Shown here: positions 19,851 through 30,966 of the stretch, in pieces
Position numbering within the stretch: position 1 is the stretch's first letter
Layout of the letters: every line of letters begins with the position of its first letter
DNA from: Cristatella mucedo
Lineage: Eukaryota; Bryozoa; Phylactolaemata; Cristatellidae
Assembly: GCA_009760855.2 (NCBI GenBank)
Contig: WPIO01000080.1
Coordinates: 1,742,501 to 1,806,500 of the forward strand
Direction of reading: 5' to 3'
DNA length: 64,000 nucleotides
The notes under the pieces: model-generated
Databases searched by the model: none
What the model saw: only the letters and a program-made list of their open reading frames with translations
What the model was told of the DNA's origin: nothing
Program-made: the position numbers and the translations under genes

Positions 19851-21080
19851 GAAGCACTGTCCTAATCCGACTTGAGTTAGCCACACTTACATTGTTCTTT
19901 TATAAAAAAAAACAGGCGGGAGCAGGGTGCTAGCATACCTTCTTCGATGAAGTTCTCCATCACGATAGTAGGGTCCACATCATTGTTATCTTTAGAATCT
20001 TCAAGTCTCTGTGACTCCTGAGTCACGCTGCCAGCTGCAGAAAGTCGAAAGTCATAGTGTGCGCTACCAATATGCCTAGCAGAGCCCCGCTGCTGCACTC
20101 GAAAGTCTGAGCATCCGATTGACGGGCATGATCGGCGTTGAGCTGATTCACGTGCATGCAGGTCTAACATGCAAAAACGACCACACTGAGAGCCAACATT
20201 TACATCGGGTTACTATAACCCCTTGTCATAGCACACGCAGGCCACGCAGGCAAGACGAGGACGAGGGCAGTAGTGCAGACACATAAAGTTAAGCGTTCTT
20301 TGCTCGAAGCAAACAGCGTGGCCACTTGCCACATTAGATAGGAAGTGACTTCGGACGCATGCTGCAGTGAGGACTTGGTCGAAAAATGTAAGGTCCAAAC
20401 TATGCTATCGTATGATTCAGACATCGGACAACCGCGTGACGGTCACGTGGCAATGCAAGCAGTTGACAGATCGGAAAAGATTAATACAGTCTCACTCTTT
20501 CGGCCACTACCATTGAAGATTGCGTTAGCAAACAAGGATGTGAGTGGCGTCAATAAAAACGAGGCGAGGCTCTGAGCCACCATTTCTCATGCTCTCCGAG
20601 AGGTCGAAGAGCAAGAAGTCTCTTGCATCTTTAAATCGAGGATAGTTCATAATTTCAAACGGAGCATAACAGGATGCAAGACGGGTTATAGGTCACCGGT
20701 GATAACTGGCAGCATCGAATCGATTCCTGGTTTTCTTAGCCTCACATCTTGTCCTTCATCGTCACACCTTGTCTCCACCCTTTAAAGAGGCTATTGCTAG
20801 GTCATTCATTAAGAAGTCGACCAGAATATCAGAAGGACTTAAGCAAGTTACTTACGCCAAGCCTCCGTAAAGCTGCTCCCATCAAAGACTAGAAAAAATG
20901 GTAGTAGACCAGCAAAAATTGTATAGGTCAAATTTTGAAAACCGCTTTGGACCACTCAGGCATTAAAGCTGCTAATCGCTGCTTTGAGTCAGCAATGCTG
21001 CTGCAAGTGGGTGTAGCCAGCTTCTCGGGAATGCTGACTTGTGTAGACAGAGTCTCGCTGATAGTTCTGCAGGATCTCTA
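19851..21080. other. Gene-free stretch
   Basis: No exon, RNA gene or clear repeat family was recognised. ORFs are short and unsupported. Confidence 0.4.
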
Positions 21081-21084
21081 GGTT

Positions 21085-21425
21085 GCACGTTTTTATACCA
21101 CTGATCAGCAAGTCCTTCTTGAGCGCCTGTCGTAACACCCGGGCATCTCTAGCTCTGACCACACGGTGGAGGTACTATCTCAGTGGGAGATTTCAGAGCC
21201 TAGATGCCAGCTAGATCGTCTACTGAGCCTCTAATGTATGGGGTGCCCAGAGGATTTGTTTTGAGGTACAAACACTTTTCACAACGTATAGCCTCCTATC
21301 TGCCGATGTAATTGCAAAACAAAATCTGGGTTTTAACATGTATGCACGTGACACACACGCACGCACGCACGCACACACACACACACACTCGCACACGCAC
21401 GCACACACGCACGCACGCACGCGCA

Positions 21426-21463
<38 letters not shown>

Positions 21464-22000
21464 TGTACCCCTGCTGTAATCCCTGCCTGCCATCCGGCAC
21501 GTCATACTCTCAACTCCCTTGCAGGATGTTCGATTGCATCCACAAGATAACCTCCACTCTGCGGTCAAGTCAGCCTAAAGTCTGCAACATAACATTGCAA
21601 AACTTTGGACTTCCGGAAGCAGGTCGTCCTGCCCATGCATAATAAGGTGCTGACGTCACAGACGACGGTGCACAACTCGGCAGCCTATCTTGCCTTCCGT
21701 GCCCACCTTGCTGCTGCCAAATTACCACACCCCTTCTTCTCACCTGCACGTGCTCCCCCCATCGAAACCGCATCAATTGACTTCAAGGCCCAGTCATCCA
21801 CTTTCAGCTTCCTTCATTGTCTTGCTCTGGCATAGATATCCGAAATGATTCCCGATCAGGCTTTTCCTTGCGACATCTGCTCTTCTGATTCCAGTCACTT
21901 AGCTGTGCCTCTAACCACCCCAGAATTCCTTCAATTTGCATTATCGAAAAAAAGTAGGAACTCACTCCCGACTGACAGCTTGACAAATCCCCAGACTTGA
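21085..22000 (+). mobile_element. Old LINE remnant, L2/CR1 clade
   Basis: Decayed reverse transcriptase. Around 21095-21130 it reads like TTDQQVLLERL (compare DTIDHKVLLERL), at 21174-21205 'RYYLSGRFQS', and near 21240 'GVPRGFVL' (compare [10 protein letters not shown]). A CA microsatellite splits it. After 21570 an interrupted C-terminal region with 'HNSAAYLAFR' (compare QNSAARLVCR) follows. Many stops and frameshifts. Confidence 0.65.
21355..21463. repeat. (CA)n/(CG-CA) microsatellite
   Basis: CA repeat with scattered CG steps, inside the old LINE remnant. Confidence 0.95.
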
Positions 22001-22140
22001 CGACAATAAAATAAAGAAGCCCAAACCATTTCTTTTCTTTGCAACAGTAGCTCCGTCCTTAACCTTAAGAACTATATTATCCTATGCGTGCTTATGCGTG
22101 ACTTTTATACTTTATTACTTATGCTGACATTATGACACCA

Positions 22141-22211
22141 TTAAAGATATATCACATAATATATATATATATATATATTCAAATATAAATGCTATGTGAT
22201 ATATCTTTAAT

Positions 22212-22289
<78 letters not shown>
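22141..22289. repeat. TA-core foldback plus (CA)n
   Basis: 'ttaaagatatatcacata' (22142 on) returns as 'tatgtgatatatctttaa' (about 22193-22210) around an AT core. A pure CA repeat follows at 22213-22289. Confidence 0.85.
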
Positions 22290-22290
<1 letters not shown>

Positions 22291-22555
22291 TTATGTTTGC
22301 ATAATAACTAATCGATCGACATGGTTCTATTTTGGCATACATGAGGTGCCCAGAAAGAGATTCAGTGCTCCTAGGGCGATTAGCAAATACTCTAGCATAG
22401 TTATTATCATTCTTCAGAGGGTTAAACCACAGCTAATGCAAATGGCTTTGGAACGCAGTCGTGCCGAAGCGTGCTGGCTACTGGCAGCTACTTCTGGACT
22501 GCAGGACTAATGCTCCCCAGCAAAGCTGGACTAGGTCTGCAGGTGTTCCAACGTC

Positions 22556-23129
22556 CTTTGCTTTCCATCTGCATCGTCGCGATTATTCTGATTATCGTAG
22601 CCGTGCCTGGTGAGAGAATCTTCGGACATTTTTGAAACCGGAGCAAGTATCACGGATGATCATGCTTTGAAGCACTACAATCCATCACGTCTGCAAATGC
22701 ATCGGATGCAGCAAAACACAGGAATGTCTGCAACGTCTGGAACGAGGCTGGAACGTCTTGAACGAGGCTGCAGTACAGCAGCCAACGACTAGGCTACAGA
22801 TAGAACGCACCTTCTCGTTCGCTGTTAAGTGACATCGCAACGCTCTCGGGCATGTGTGACACCAGCACCACCTCCTCCCTGACATTCCGACCATCCTTGC
22901 CACCATCGACAGCAGAGCTGTGAGCTTGGCTGCCTGCAGCTACAAAAGCCGAGGCCTGCACTGTTAGCCATCGTTGGCAGGCGCGCACGCGCACAGGCAC
23001 ACATATACAATACACGCATGCAAACAACCGACTCCTGATGCCCAACGACGCCACACGGTCGCCTCTCAAAGATCGCCACGCCGTCAAGGAGGAGCACGAG
23101 CTTGTTGGCAGCCGATCACGTGCTTATAC
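22556..23129. repeat. 574-bp segment, copy 1
   Basis: Nearly identical (by eye above 95%) to 28617-29190, and in its first 190 bp to 23195-23384. It starts 'tttgctttccatctgcatcg' and ends 'cagccgatcacgtgctt'. The third copy directly adjoins the TRIM RING exon, so this is a duplicated piece of that gene's intron rather than a gene. Small ORFs in it are identical only because the DNA is. Confidence 0.85.
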
Positions 23130-23384
23130 AAAGATCTCCTGCGTAACACCCACATGGTCTTTATGACTTTGTGGAGTTACAGATACATTACATTACTTTG
23201 CTTTCCATCTGCATCGTTGCGATTATTCTGATTATTGTAGCCGTGCCTGGTGAGAGAATCTTCGGACATTTTTGAAACGGGAGCACGTATCACGGACGAT
23301 CATGCTTTGAAGTACTACAATCCACCATGTCTGCAAATGCATCGGATGCAGCAAAACACAGGAATGTCTGCAACGTCTGGAACT
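23130..23384. repeat. LINE-C tail remnant plus 574-bp segment copy 2 (partial)
   Basis: 23130-23194 is the last 65 bases of a LINE-C ('ctcctgcgtaacacccacat' to the TTACA repeats). 23195-23384 repeats the first 190 bp of the 574-bp segment and stops at 'gcaacgtctggaac', where LINE-B begins. Confidence 0.8.
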
Positions 23385-23518
23385 CCTAGCGTGGTGCGGA
23401 CCTTTACTTGATTTCTCCGTGATACCTTCGGGTGTTCCGCTGCTATCTTCGCTGTGACTATTTATGAGCTGTCCTCGGATATGCTACACAAAACAGGACC
23501 TGCTTAGCATAAGGTGCG

Positions 23519-24691
23519 ATGTCACCATTAGTCGATACCTACCGGCGGGCCTTCTCCGGCGGGTCAGTGAGAACCTTCCTGCATCCTATGTTCGCCCTAT
23601 CAACAGCTCGGCTATCAAACCTACGTAAGTTTAAAGCGCTGAATAGTACTTGTTGCGGTAGTAGCCTACCAGCCGTAGCCCAGCACATTGTGAAACGTCG
23701 TCCGACGGCCGCTACCAAGGTCCAATTCAAATTCGAAAAGCCCCCGTCCGCCGGGCCGGACGCAAACGTAGGAGAATACAAGCCACTTCATCGCCGTAGC
23801 CCAGTTGTTGGACAGCCTCTTAAATTCCACCTACTAAATGTTCACTCGCTAAAAACCAAGGGGTTACTTATCCGCGATCAGGTGGTCCAGGAGAAGCTAG
23901 ATGCATTTCTGCTTACCGAAACCTGGATGACGCCTTGTTCCAGTAGCTGTATTTCTGAGCCCACTCCACCCGGGTTCTCATTCTATCAGTCCATGCGTTC
24001 TGACAAGGTTGGTGGCGGGGTTGCAATTGTTGTTCGCGAATCGTTTGGCTATAAAATGTGCAGTTTCTCGCATGGGTCATCGTTTGAATCTGTTGCAATC
24101 ATGTCTTTATCAAAGACAATGCCTCTCACTGTTGTGATATACCGGCCTCCTTCTGGCTGTCTAAACTTGTTTATGGAGGAGTTTTCCGAGTTCCTCGCTA
24201 AAATATTTGTGTGTGACAAGCCGTTACTGATTGTAGGAGACTTCAATATTCATGTTGACAACCCTAGCAACAGCCAGGTCCGCTCATTTCTTGACTGTCT
24301 GGAGAATTTTGGTTTGGCCCAACACGTTAATCGTAGCATCCACGTCGGTGGCCACATTCTAGATCTCGTGATCACTAAGGATGTCCTCCCCACGGACGTT
24401 GTGGTGTGCCCACTGACCCTCTCAGATCATTGTTCGGTCTCGTTAACTGTTCCTGCTCCCTCGCACGTGCAGGGCAATGTCAAATTTGCCAAACGACGTA
24501 ACTTACAAAGCATTGACATGGACAAGTTTTTGAAATCTGTTTGTGATGCAGGTCTTCTTGATCTGCTTTCAGACTCGCCCGGCAGCCTCGATCTAGAATG
24601 CTGTTCCCCGATTCCTGGCTGCACCTCGATGTCTTCAATTAAGCAGGTCACTAGTGATTTAGTCCTTAAGTTTGTATCTCAATTAAAGTAG
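23519..24691 (+). CDS. LINE-B endonuclease region (APE-type)
   Basis: 390 codons. N-terminal 95 residues are basic and unassigned. From about residue 103 it has the APE/Exo III-like nuclease pattern: LKFHLLNVHSLKTKG, LTETWM, GGGVAIVVRE, TVVIYRPP, LLIVGDFNIHVD, GHILDLVIT and TLSDHCSV. These hold the expected Asn, Glu, Asp-x-Asn and Ser-Asp-His residues. In LINEs of this clade the enzyme nicks target DNA to prime reverse transcription. The frame ends at a TAG, and the same frame continues directly into ATSPLDPIPTVLLLRC of the RT, so the TAG looks like a disabling mutation in one original ORF. Confidence 0.85.
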   Translation: MSPLVDTYRRAFSGGSVRTFLHPMFALSTARLSNLRKFKALNSTCCGSSLPAVAQHIVKRRPTAATKVQFKFEKPPSAGPDANVGEYKPLHRRSPVVGQPLKFHLLNVHSLKTKGLLIRDQVVQEKLDAFLLTETWMTPCSSSCISEPTPPGFSFYQSMRSDKVGGGVAIVVRESFGYKMCSFSHGSSFESVAIMSLSKTMPLTVVIYRPPSGCLNLFMEEFSEFLAKIFVCDKPLLIVGDFNIHVDNPSNSQVRSFLDCLENFGLAQHVNRSIHVGGHILDLVITKDVLPTDVVVCPLTLSDHCSVSLTVPAPSHVQGNVKFAKRRNLQSIDMDKFLKSVCDAGLLDLLSDSPGSLDLECCSPIPGCTSMSSIKQVTSDLVLKFVSQLK

Positions 24692-26147
24692 GCAACTAGT
24701 CCTCTGGACCCTATTCCCACTGTCCTGCTCCTACGTTGCATTGATCTGCTGCTGCCATGCATAACTAACATCATTAATATGTCATTAGCCTCAGGTCATG
24801 TCCCGGCACCTTTCAAAAAAGCTGTAGTCAGGCCACTTCTCAAGAAAGTGACACTAGATCGAGAACTTAAGCAACTACTGCCCAGTCTCCCTTCTACCAT
24901 TCCTATCAAAGACACTGGAGCAGGTCGTGGTGGACCAGCTGAACTCATATATCGAAACCTCACACCTTGCTAGTAAGTTCCAGTCTGGCTTTAGAGCTAA
25001 TCACTCCACAGAGTCAGCATTGCTTCGGGTATACAACGACCTACTTAGGAATGCAGACATGGGTAGAGTGTCTCTTCTTGTTTTGCTCGATCTTTCGGCA
25101 GCTTTTGATACCATCGATCACAAAGTACTTCTAGAGCGCCTCTCATCTCGCCTGGGCATCACTGGCACTGCTCTGCAGTGGTTCAGGTCCTATCTCAGTG
25201 GGAGACTCCAGAGTATCGACGTGATAGGACAAAGATCATCTGAGGTACTTCTGAAATATTGGGTATCTCAGGGCTTCGTGCTAGGTCCGGTTCTTTTCAC
25301 GGTTTATACTCTCCCTCTTGCTGATGTGATTGCCAAGCACAATCTAGGCTTTCACTTTTATGAGGATGACACTCAGTTGTACCTTTGCTTTGATCCCTCC
25401 CAGCCTTCGAGCACCTCAAATTCTCTCAACTCACTTGCAGCATGTATTGATGACATCAGCACATGGATGGCAGCAAATTTTCTAAAACTAAACGATGATA
25501 AAACTAACTTGCTAGCTGTGGGCAAACTCAGTGCGATTCACAAATTGGAAAGGCTGACACTCAAAATTGGCTCTGCCAGCATATCTCCTGTTGAATCAGC
25601 TCGAAATCGAGGTGTCATATTCCAAAGCGACCCATGTTTAGATAAGGATACCACATCCAAGTTGGTCCATGCATTCGTGACATCCCGTCTCGACTTCTGC
25701 AACTCACTGCTTCCTGGCCTACCAGCATGTGCGATCAGGCGATTGCAGCTGGTGCAAAACTCTGCAGCTAGGCTTGTCTGTCGTGAACGTCGCAGTTGCC
25801 ACATTACTCCACTTCTCGCCGACCTGCACTGGCTACCAGTCAAGCAACGGATTGACTTCAAGGTTTTGTCGCTCACTTTTATGTCACTTCATTCTTTGGC
25901 TCCAGCCTATCTCTCCGACATATTCCCCCATCAGGCCAAGCATCGTACCACCCGCTTTTCGGAATCCAACAGTCTAGAAATACCTCGTACAAACCTCAAA
26001 TCCTTTGGAGACCGTGCATTTAGTTCGTATGCTCCCAAAGCCTGGAACTCCCTCCCGAATTGCGTCAGAACATCCCCTGACTTGACCACATTTAAAAGGA
26101 ACCTAAAAACACACCTATTTAGGACAGCATTTAGTGGGTCCCTGTGA
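24692..26147 (+). pseudogene. LINE-B reverse transcriptase region, frameshifted
   Basis: Starts with SPLDPIPTVLLLRCIDLL and SLASGHVPAPFKKAVVRPLL. Near 24870-24930 a frameshift splits the 'NYxPVSxLPFLSK' motif; the new frame continues with [70 protein letters not shown] and FHFYEDDTQLYL. The catalytic box reads YEDD instead of the usual YADD, a change next to the catalytic aspartates. The C-terminal part ends TTFKRNLKTHLFRTAF. The 5' portion between endonuclease and RT is shorter than in LINE-C. Confidence 0.88.
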
Positions 26148-26375
26148 TTCGTCCTTCACGTGCTTATACGTGCTGACACTGTGCATGCTGCCACTAACCA
26201 CATTTGCATGCTGACCCTGTGCATGTCACCCCTAACCATATTATTCATTTTGTTTGTTTATCAAGCATGATATTACTCACCATTCAATTGCATTTCCCTT
26301 TGCAGCAAATGTAAAGCGCCTAGAGAGAGATTGAGTTCTCTGAGGGCGCTTTATCCAGTGCATTATTATTATTAC

Positions 26376-28616
26376 CCTCACTGATGCGATGAACATGACA
26401 CTCAGGAGTGCTCATTGACAAGCATGCTCCCGTTCGTTCTATCCGTGTTCAAAGTCGTGGAGATTCATTTCAATTTACAAAAATACTCCTTAAGATGCGC
26501 CGGGTTAAGCGCAGGCTAGAAAGTCGTTTCAAGAAATTGGGGTCTGATGCAGATCTTGTCAATTTCAAAGACTTCCTTCGAGTTTACACCCGAAAGCTTA
26601 AAAAAACTAGGGCTTCTTTTTCATTAGAAAGCTGAATTCCTGCCAGTCGGACACTAAACATATTTTTATAAGACAGTAAACCAGTTACTGGCCAATGCTG
26701 TGAGGTCTGACTCCCTAGATATTACCGGCTCAGCCGAAAAGTTTTCAGCCTTCTTTACTGAAAAAACTGTGGACATTCGTGCCTCCATTAAGCCCCCTTC
26801 GACTAAAGCAATCTCGGTTCCTCAACCTGTGACCTTCCTTAAAAGGTTCTCCGATGTTTCTGCACGCGATGTGGCTGCCTTAATAAGGTCTAGCAAAAAG
26901 AGCTCGTCTCCTGAAGACCCTATACCTTCATCTTTGTGGTCTTCACTTGCAGACCAACTTAGCCCTGCCATAACCAAGATTTTTAATGCTTCTTTGGGAA
27001 GAGGGGTCGGGTCGTCCCCAAGTCCTTCAAATCGGCAATCGTTAGACCCATTCTTAAAAAGCCTGGATTAGACACAGAGGTCCTAGCAAATTATCGTCCT
27101 GTTTCCTTTCTTCCGTTCTTATCAAAGATTCTTGAAAAAATTGTTGCTAAGCAGCTGGTTGAACATATTGAAAATAATGGAATGTCAGAAACATTTCAAT
27201 CAGGGTTCAAGAGGCAGCACTCTACTGAAACTGCTCTCCTCCGTGTTAACAATGACATTCTACGTGGCAACGACGACGGGAATGTCACTGCCCTAGCTCT
27301 GCTAGATCTGTCTGCTGCCTTCGACACCATTGATCACACAGTTCTGCTTGAACGATTGAGAACAACGATCGGTCTGGCAGACGAAGCACTGGCGTGGTTT
27401 AAATCGTACTCGTCCGATCGTGTTCAATCCGTGTCGTGTGGGGTCAGGTCTCAGACACGAGAAGGGTCACCTGTAGAGTCCCTCAAGGGTCTGTACTCGG
27501 TCCCTTGCTGTTCTCCATTTATACACAACCTCTGGGAGAAGTGATTAAGGCACACGAAATAGGATATCACTTCTATGCTGACGATACTCAGTTGTATTTG
27601 TCATTCAAACCATCGGAATCTGCTGCAGCAACTGAGAAACTGAATGCTTGCCTTGCCAATATTCGATCCTGGATGTCGGAAAACTTCCTGAAATTAAATG
27701 ATGATAAAACCCAACTGCTGCTCATAGGACACTCTAAGCGTGTGGCTGGATTAAAAGGCTTTGCTATTCTAATAGGTGATGCTATTGTGCGACCATCACC
27801 ACCTGCTCGAAATTTAGGTGTCGTTTTCGACAGCTGCCTGAATTTCAAAAGCTTCATTCAGAAGACTGCTTCTTCAGCTAGCCATCACATCCGATCCCTA
27901 TCCAAGATTAGGAGCTGTCTCCCACAGTGGCTTGTAAAAAATTTAACTAGCTCTTTAGTTCTGTCTCGGCTTGATTATTGTAATTCCCTTTTGGCTGGGC
28001 TGCCAAAGAAAGCTATTAGGCCACTGCAGCACGCTATGAATATGGCTGCAAGGCTGGTCTTCAAGTCCCAGCGGTTTGAGCACGTGTCTCCTTTGCTAGG
28101 ATGGTTGCCGGTTGAGCAAAGGATACAGAGCAAAGTTCTTACGCTGACCCACAGGGCCTGCCACGGCTTGGCTCCTTCGTACCTAGCTGAACTGCTGCAT
28201 CAGCTTCAGCCTGTTCGCTCCCTCAGGTCCTGTGTGAACAATAAATTAGCTGTCCCATTCCTCCGCTTAAACACAGTTGGCGACAGAAGCTTTAGCTCTG
28301 CAGGCCCTAGACTGTGGAATTCGCTTCCACAATTCTTATGCAACGACAACTACTCTCCTACTGCCGACTATGGCTCATCCTTTTCAGTGGTCCTCAGCTG
28401 CTACTTCTATGCTACTCACTACCTCAACTGCTCTCCTAACTCTGCTATGCTTCCCACTTTCTCTTTGTTGCGTGAGACTACGTCTGTTGGGTACCGAATG
28501 CGTACCGAAAGCCGCTTAGGCTGTGAGTTCGCTATACAAAGCTCTCCTGCGTAACACCCACATGGTCTTTATGACTTTGTGGAGTTATAGACGAAGATAC
28601 ATTACATTACATTACA
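26376..28616 (+). mobile_element. LINE-C, 5'-truncated, L2/CR1 clade
   Basis: A second subfamily lying head to tail after LINE-B. The linker region (LIDKHAPVRSI, then a basic stretch) and RT ([84 protein letters not shown]) are spread over several frames, so it is not intact. The catalytic YADD is present. The 3' end (about 28470-28616) has 'ctgcgtaacacccacatggt', 'ctttatgactttgtggagtt' and a TTACA repeat in place of the ATT repeat of LINE-B. Confidence 0.88.
27436..28554 (+). pseudogene. LINE-C reverse transcriptase C-terminal region
   Basis: Longest open frame of the element, 372 codons from within the [14 protein letters not shown] motif. It contains the YADD catalytic box, NFLKLNDDKTQLLLIG, RNLGVVFDSCLNFKSFI, LSRLDYCNSLLAGLPKKAIR, LLGWLPVEQRIQSKVLTLTH and GDRSFSSAGPRLWNSLPQFL, all typical of the L2/CR1 thumb and C-terminal region. 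The N-terminal RT motifs sit in the frame of 27182-27544, so a frameshift near 27440-27480 has separated them. Confidence 0.85.
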
Positions 28617-29190
28617 TTACTTTGCTTTCCATCTGAATCGTTGCGATTATTTTGATTATTGTAGCCGTGCCTGGTGAGAGAATCTTCGAACATTTTTGAA
28701 ACCGGAGCACGTATCACGGACGATCATGCTTTGAAGCACTACAATCCATCACGTCTGCAAATGCATCGGATGCAGCAAAACACAGGAATGTCTGCAACGT
28801 CTGGAACGAGGCTGGAACGTCTCGAACGAGGCTGCAGCACAGCAGCCAACGACTAGGCTACAGATAGAACGCACCTTCTCGTTCGCTGTTAAGTGACATC
28901 GCACCGCTCTCGGGCATGTGTGACACCAGCACCACCTCCTCCCTGACATTCCGACCATCCTTGCCACCATCGACAGCAGAGCTGTGAGCTTGGCTGCCTG
29001 CAGCTACAAAAGCCGAGGCCTGCACTGTTAGCCATCGTTGGCAGGCGCGCACGCGCACAAGCACACACACACATACAATACACGCACGCAAACATCCGAC
29101 TCCTGATGCCCAACGACGCCACACGGTCGCCTCTCAAAGATCGCCACGCCCCCAAGGAGGAGCACGAGCTTTGGCAGCCGATCACGTGCT
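28617..29190. repeat. 574-bp segment, copy 3
   Basis: Third copy, between the LINE-C tail and the TRIM exon, ending about 45 bp from that exon's predicted donor. Being in the natural gene flank, it is probably the original. See copies at 22556 and 23195. Confidence 0.85.
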
Positions 29191-29234
29191 TCATGATCAC
29201 GTGCTCTTCATGATCAGCAGCAGCAACAGTGTAC

Positions 29235-30738
29235 CTCGGCCGTCGGAAATCCGACCCGTCAGCTGGCGAACGACCTCGTCGAGCTGGGCGCCGCCGTCCA
29301 GCGGTCGCACGATCCGCCGAGGCGGCGCTGCGGCTGCGTCCTCCGCACCTCCACTCCTCCGGGCAAGGTCGGCGAGCGATTGCAGGGCAGAGAGCACGCT
29401 GCCGTGCTGGTCGAGGACGAGCGCCGTGTCGGCCGCTTGCACCAGCAGCGCCCGACTGTAGGAGAGCGCGTGGCAGAGCCTGTCGAGCAGGCTCGGCAAC
29501 GTCACTTCCGCTCCGTCACTTCCTCCTCCGCTGCCGGCCGCAGCGGCGGCTGCTAGAGAGCGCAGCTCGTCGTACTTCCGGCCCACTTCCTGCTCGGCCA
29601 GCTCGAAAGCGCGACTCAGTGCGTCCAGCGCCAGCCGCCGGTTGTCGCTCAGAGTCTCGCGGTCGGCGGCGTGCGCCTTGTCCAGCTCGGCGACGGCATC
29701 GGCTCGCCTGCGCAGGGCACCGGCGCAGGCGCCGGCGCAGGCAGCCGCCTCGCGCAAGCCGGCCGCCGCCAGCCGCGTGCGATCCTCGGCCTGGCGGCCA
29801 CCGAGAGGGCACAGGGCGTGCGCCGCCTCGAGGCACTGCTTGGCGCAGTCGGTGCACTTCAGGCTGCCGCACCGGTCGCAGAAGTACTCGTGCTTGGCGC
29901 CGTGCTGCCTGCACGTGGCGGCGATGGCGGAATTCGACGACAACGCCGGCAGCGGCCTGACGACCACGTCTCCAGGCTGCAGCGCGGTCCTGACGTGACC
30001 TCGATGAAACCGGTCGTGCCAGACGGAGCACTGCAGACACACGGCGATGCTACAACCCGAGCACCAGCTGTCGGCCGCCTCGATCTTCCGAGCCTCCGAG
30101 CCTCCGTCGCCCCGACACGTGTCGCACTCAGGGCCGCGGTCAGCAGCGGAAGCAGCCGCTTCGCTGGCCGCTTGGAGGAGCGGCCGAGTCACGTGATCCC
30201 TGTTGAACTTGCTGTGCCACGCCGAGCAGGACACGCACACGTACTTGCCGCAGTCTGCGCACCACTGGTCGGCCGCCTGTGCATCCGTTCCCTCCTCGAG
30301 GCAGAAGTCGCACTCGGCAGCGTCGCGAGTGACGCCCAGGCTGCGGGCGAGCACGTCCAGGAAGTGGTTGGGTCGCGGGCCGTCGCAGTCCGAGTCGGCG
30401 GCGGAGGCGGCGCTGCTGCTGCCGCACTTTGGGCAAGGAAGCTCGGCGGTGGCGACCAGTGGGCCCGACGGGTCGCTGCCGACAGCGGCGGTGTCACTGC
30501 CCGGCGGCGGCGGGGGAGTCGCCCGCTGCCGCTCGAGCAGGCCGTCCAAGCACTTCCGGCATATGCTGTGCAAGCAGGCACCAAACAGCATGGGCTCGTG
30601 CAGCACACAGCCGCATGCACTGCAGCTGAACAGTGCTGCCTTGTCGGCTCGGCTCATGACGTACGGACCTGCCATCGTGCTGCTTTCCTGCTCCATGATG
30701 AGAGAGAGAGTTGACACGGCTGCTGCAAGGAAAGGCAC
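29235..30738 (-). CDS. TRIM-type protein exon 1: RING, three B-box-type modules, coiled coil
   Basis: Predicted E3 ubiquitin ligase of TRIM/RBCC type. Residues about 39-105: RING finger (CSACGCVLHEPMLFGACLHS, ICRKCL, then after a Pro/Ala-rich insert CPKC). Residues 143-182 and 205-248: two B-box1-like zinc modules (CDFCLEEG...WCADCGKYVCVSCSAWH; CDTCRGDG...WCSGCSIAVCLQC). Residues 276-311: B-box2 (CRQHGAKHEYFCDRCGSLKC). Residues about 320-455: Ala-rich helices of the coiled coil. Four ATGs lie in the first 28 codons, so the start is uncertain. The open frame ends at 29197, but a GAG|GTACAC donor at 29235, in phase 1, fits the propeller exon at 16337-17250. High GC content and Ala richness are typical of the real genes in this window. 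Confidence 0.85.
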
Positions 30739-30835
30739 ACTTGAGACGAAGCTCGCAGCGCACGTGCTTGCACCGCTACTGCTGCCTCGGTGCCGCTTGC
30801 GCTGTTGTGTGAGCTAGCGATGCGCTGGAGCGATG

Positions 30836-30966
30836 GCTTACAGGAAGTGGTCCACACTATGGCTTGCAGGAAGTGGTCCACACTATAGCTTGCAGGAAGT
30901 GGTCCACACTGTGGCTTACAGGAAGTGGTCCACACTGTGGCTTACAGGAAGTGGTCCACACTATGG
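30836..30966. repeat. 26-bp minisatellite, 5 copies
   Basis: Five near-perfect copies of a 26-base unit (ggcttacaggaagtggtcca then cactgt or cactat), about 100 bp upstream of the TRIM gene's first ATG, so in its promoter or 5' leader. 26 is not a multiple of three, so it is unlikely to be coding. Confidence 0.95.

Larger units (their letters stand above)
23385..26374 (+). mobile_element. LINE-B copy B, near full length, L2/CR1 clade
   Basis: About 3.0 kb: a 5' part of about 134 bp, an endonuclease region (23519-24691), a reverse transcriptase region (about 24692-26147) and a 3' UTR ending in an ATT repeat. It is the reference for the LINE-B fragments elsewhere in the window. An in-frame TAG, at least one frameshift and a shortened linker between endonuclease and RT show it is now inactive. 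Copy 2 of the 574-bp segment is cut off at its 5' end. Confidence 0.9.
17251..29234 (-). other. Probable 12-kb intron of the TRIM-type gene
   Basis: Between the two TRIM exons there are only repeats: LINE-B and LINE-C copies, SINE2, microsatellites and a triplicated 574-bp segment. Splice sites at both ends are in phase 1. The intron status is inferred from domain order and phase, not shown by a transcript. Confidence 0.5.

Noticed and set aside
22610-23097. Small ORFs conserved between 22.6-23.1 kb and 28.7-29.2 kb
   Set aside because: Conserved only because the 574-bp DNA segment is duplicated; frames overlap on both strands and show no domain.
29229-30817. Long ORFs on the + strand over the RING/B-box exon
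   Set aside because: Antisense shadows produced by high GC; zinc-finger cysteine spacing is present only on the minus strand.
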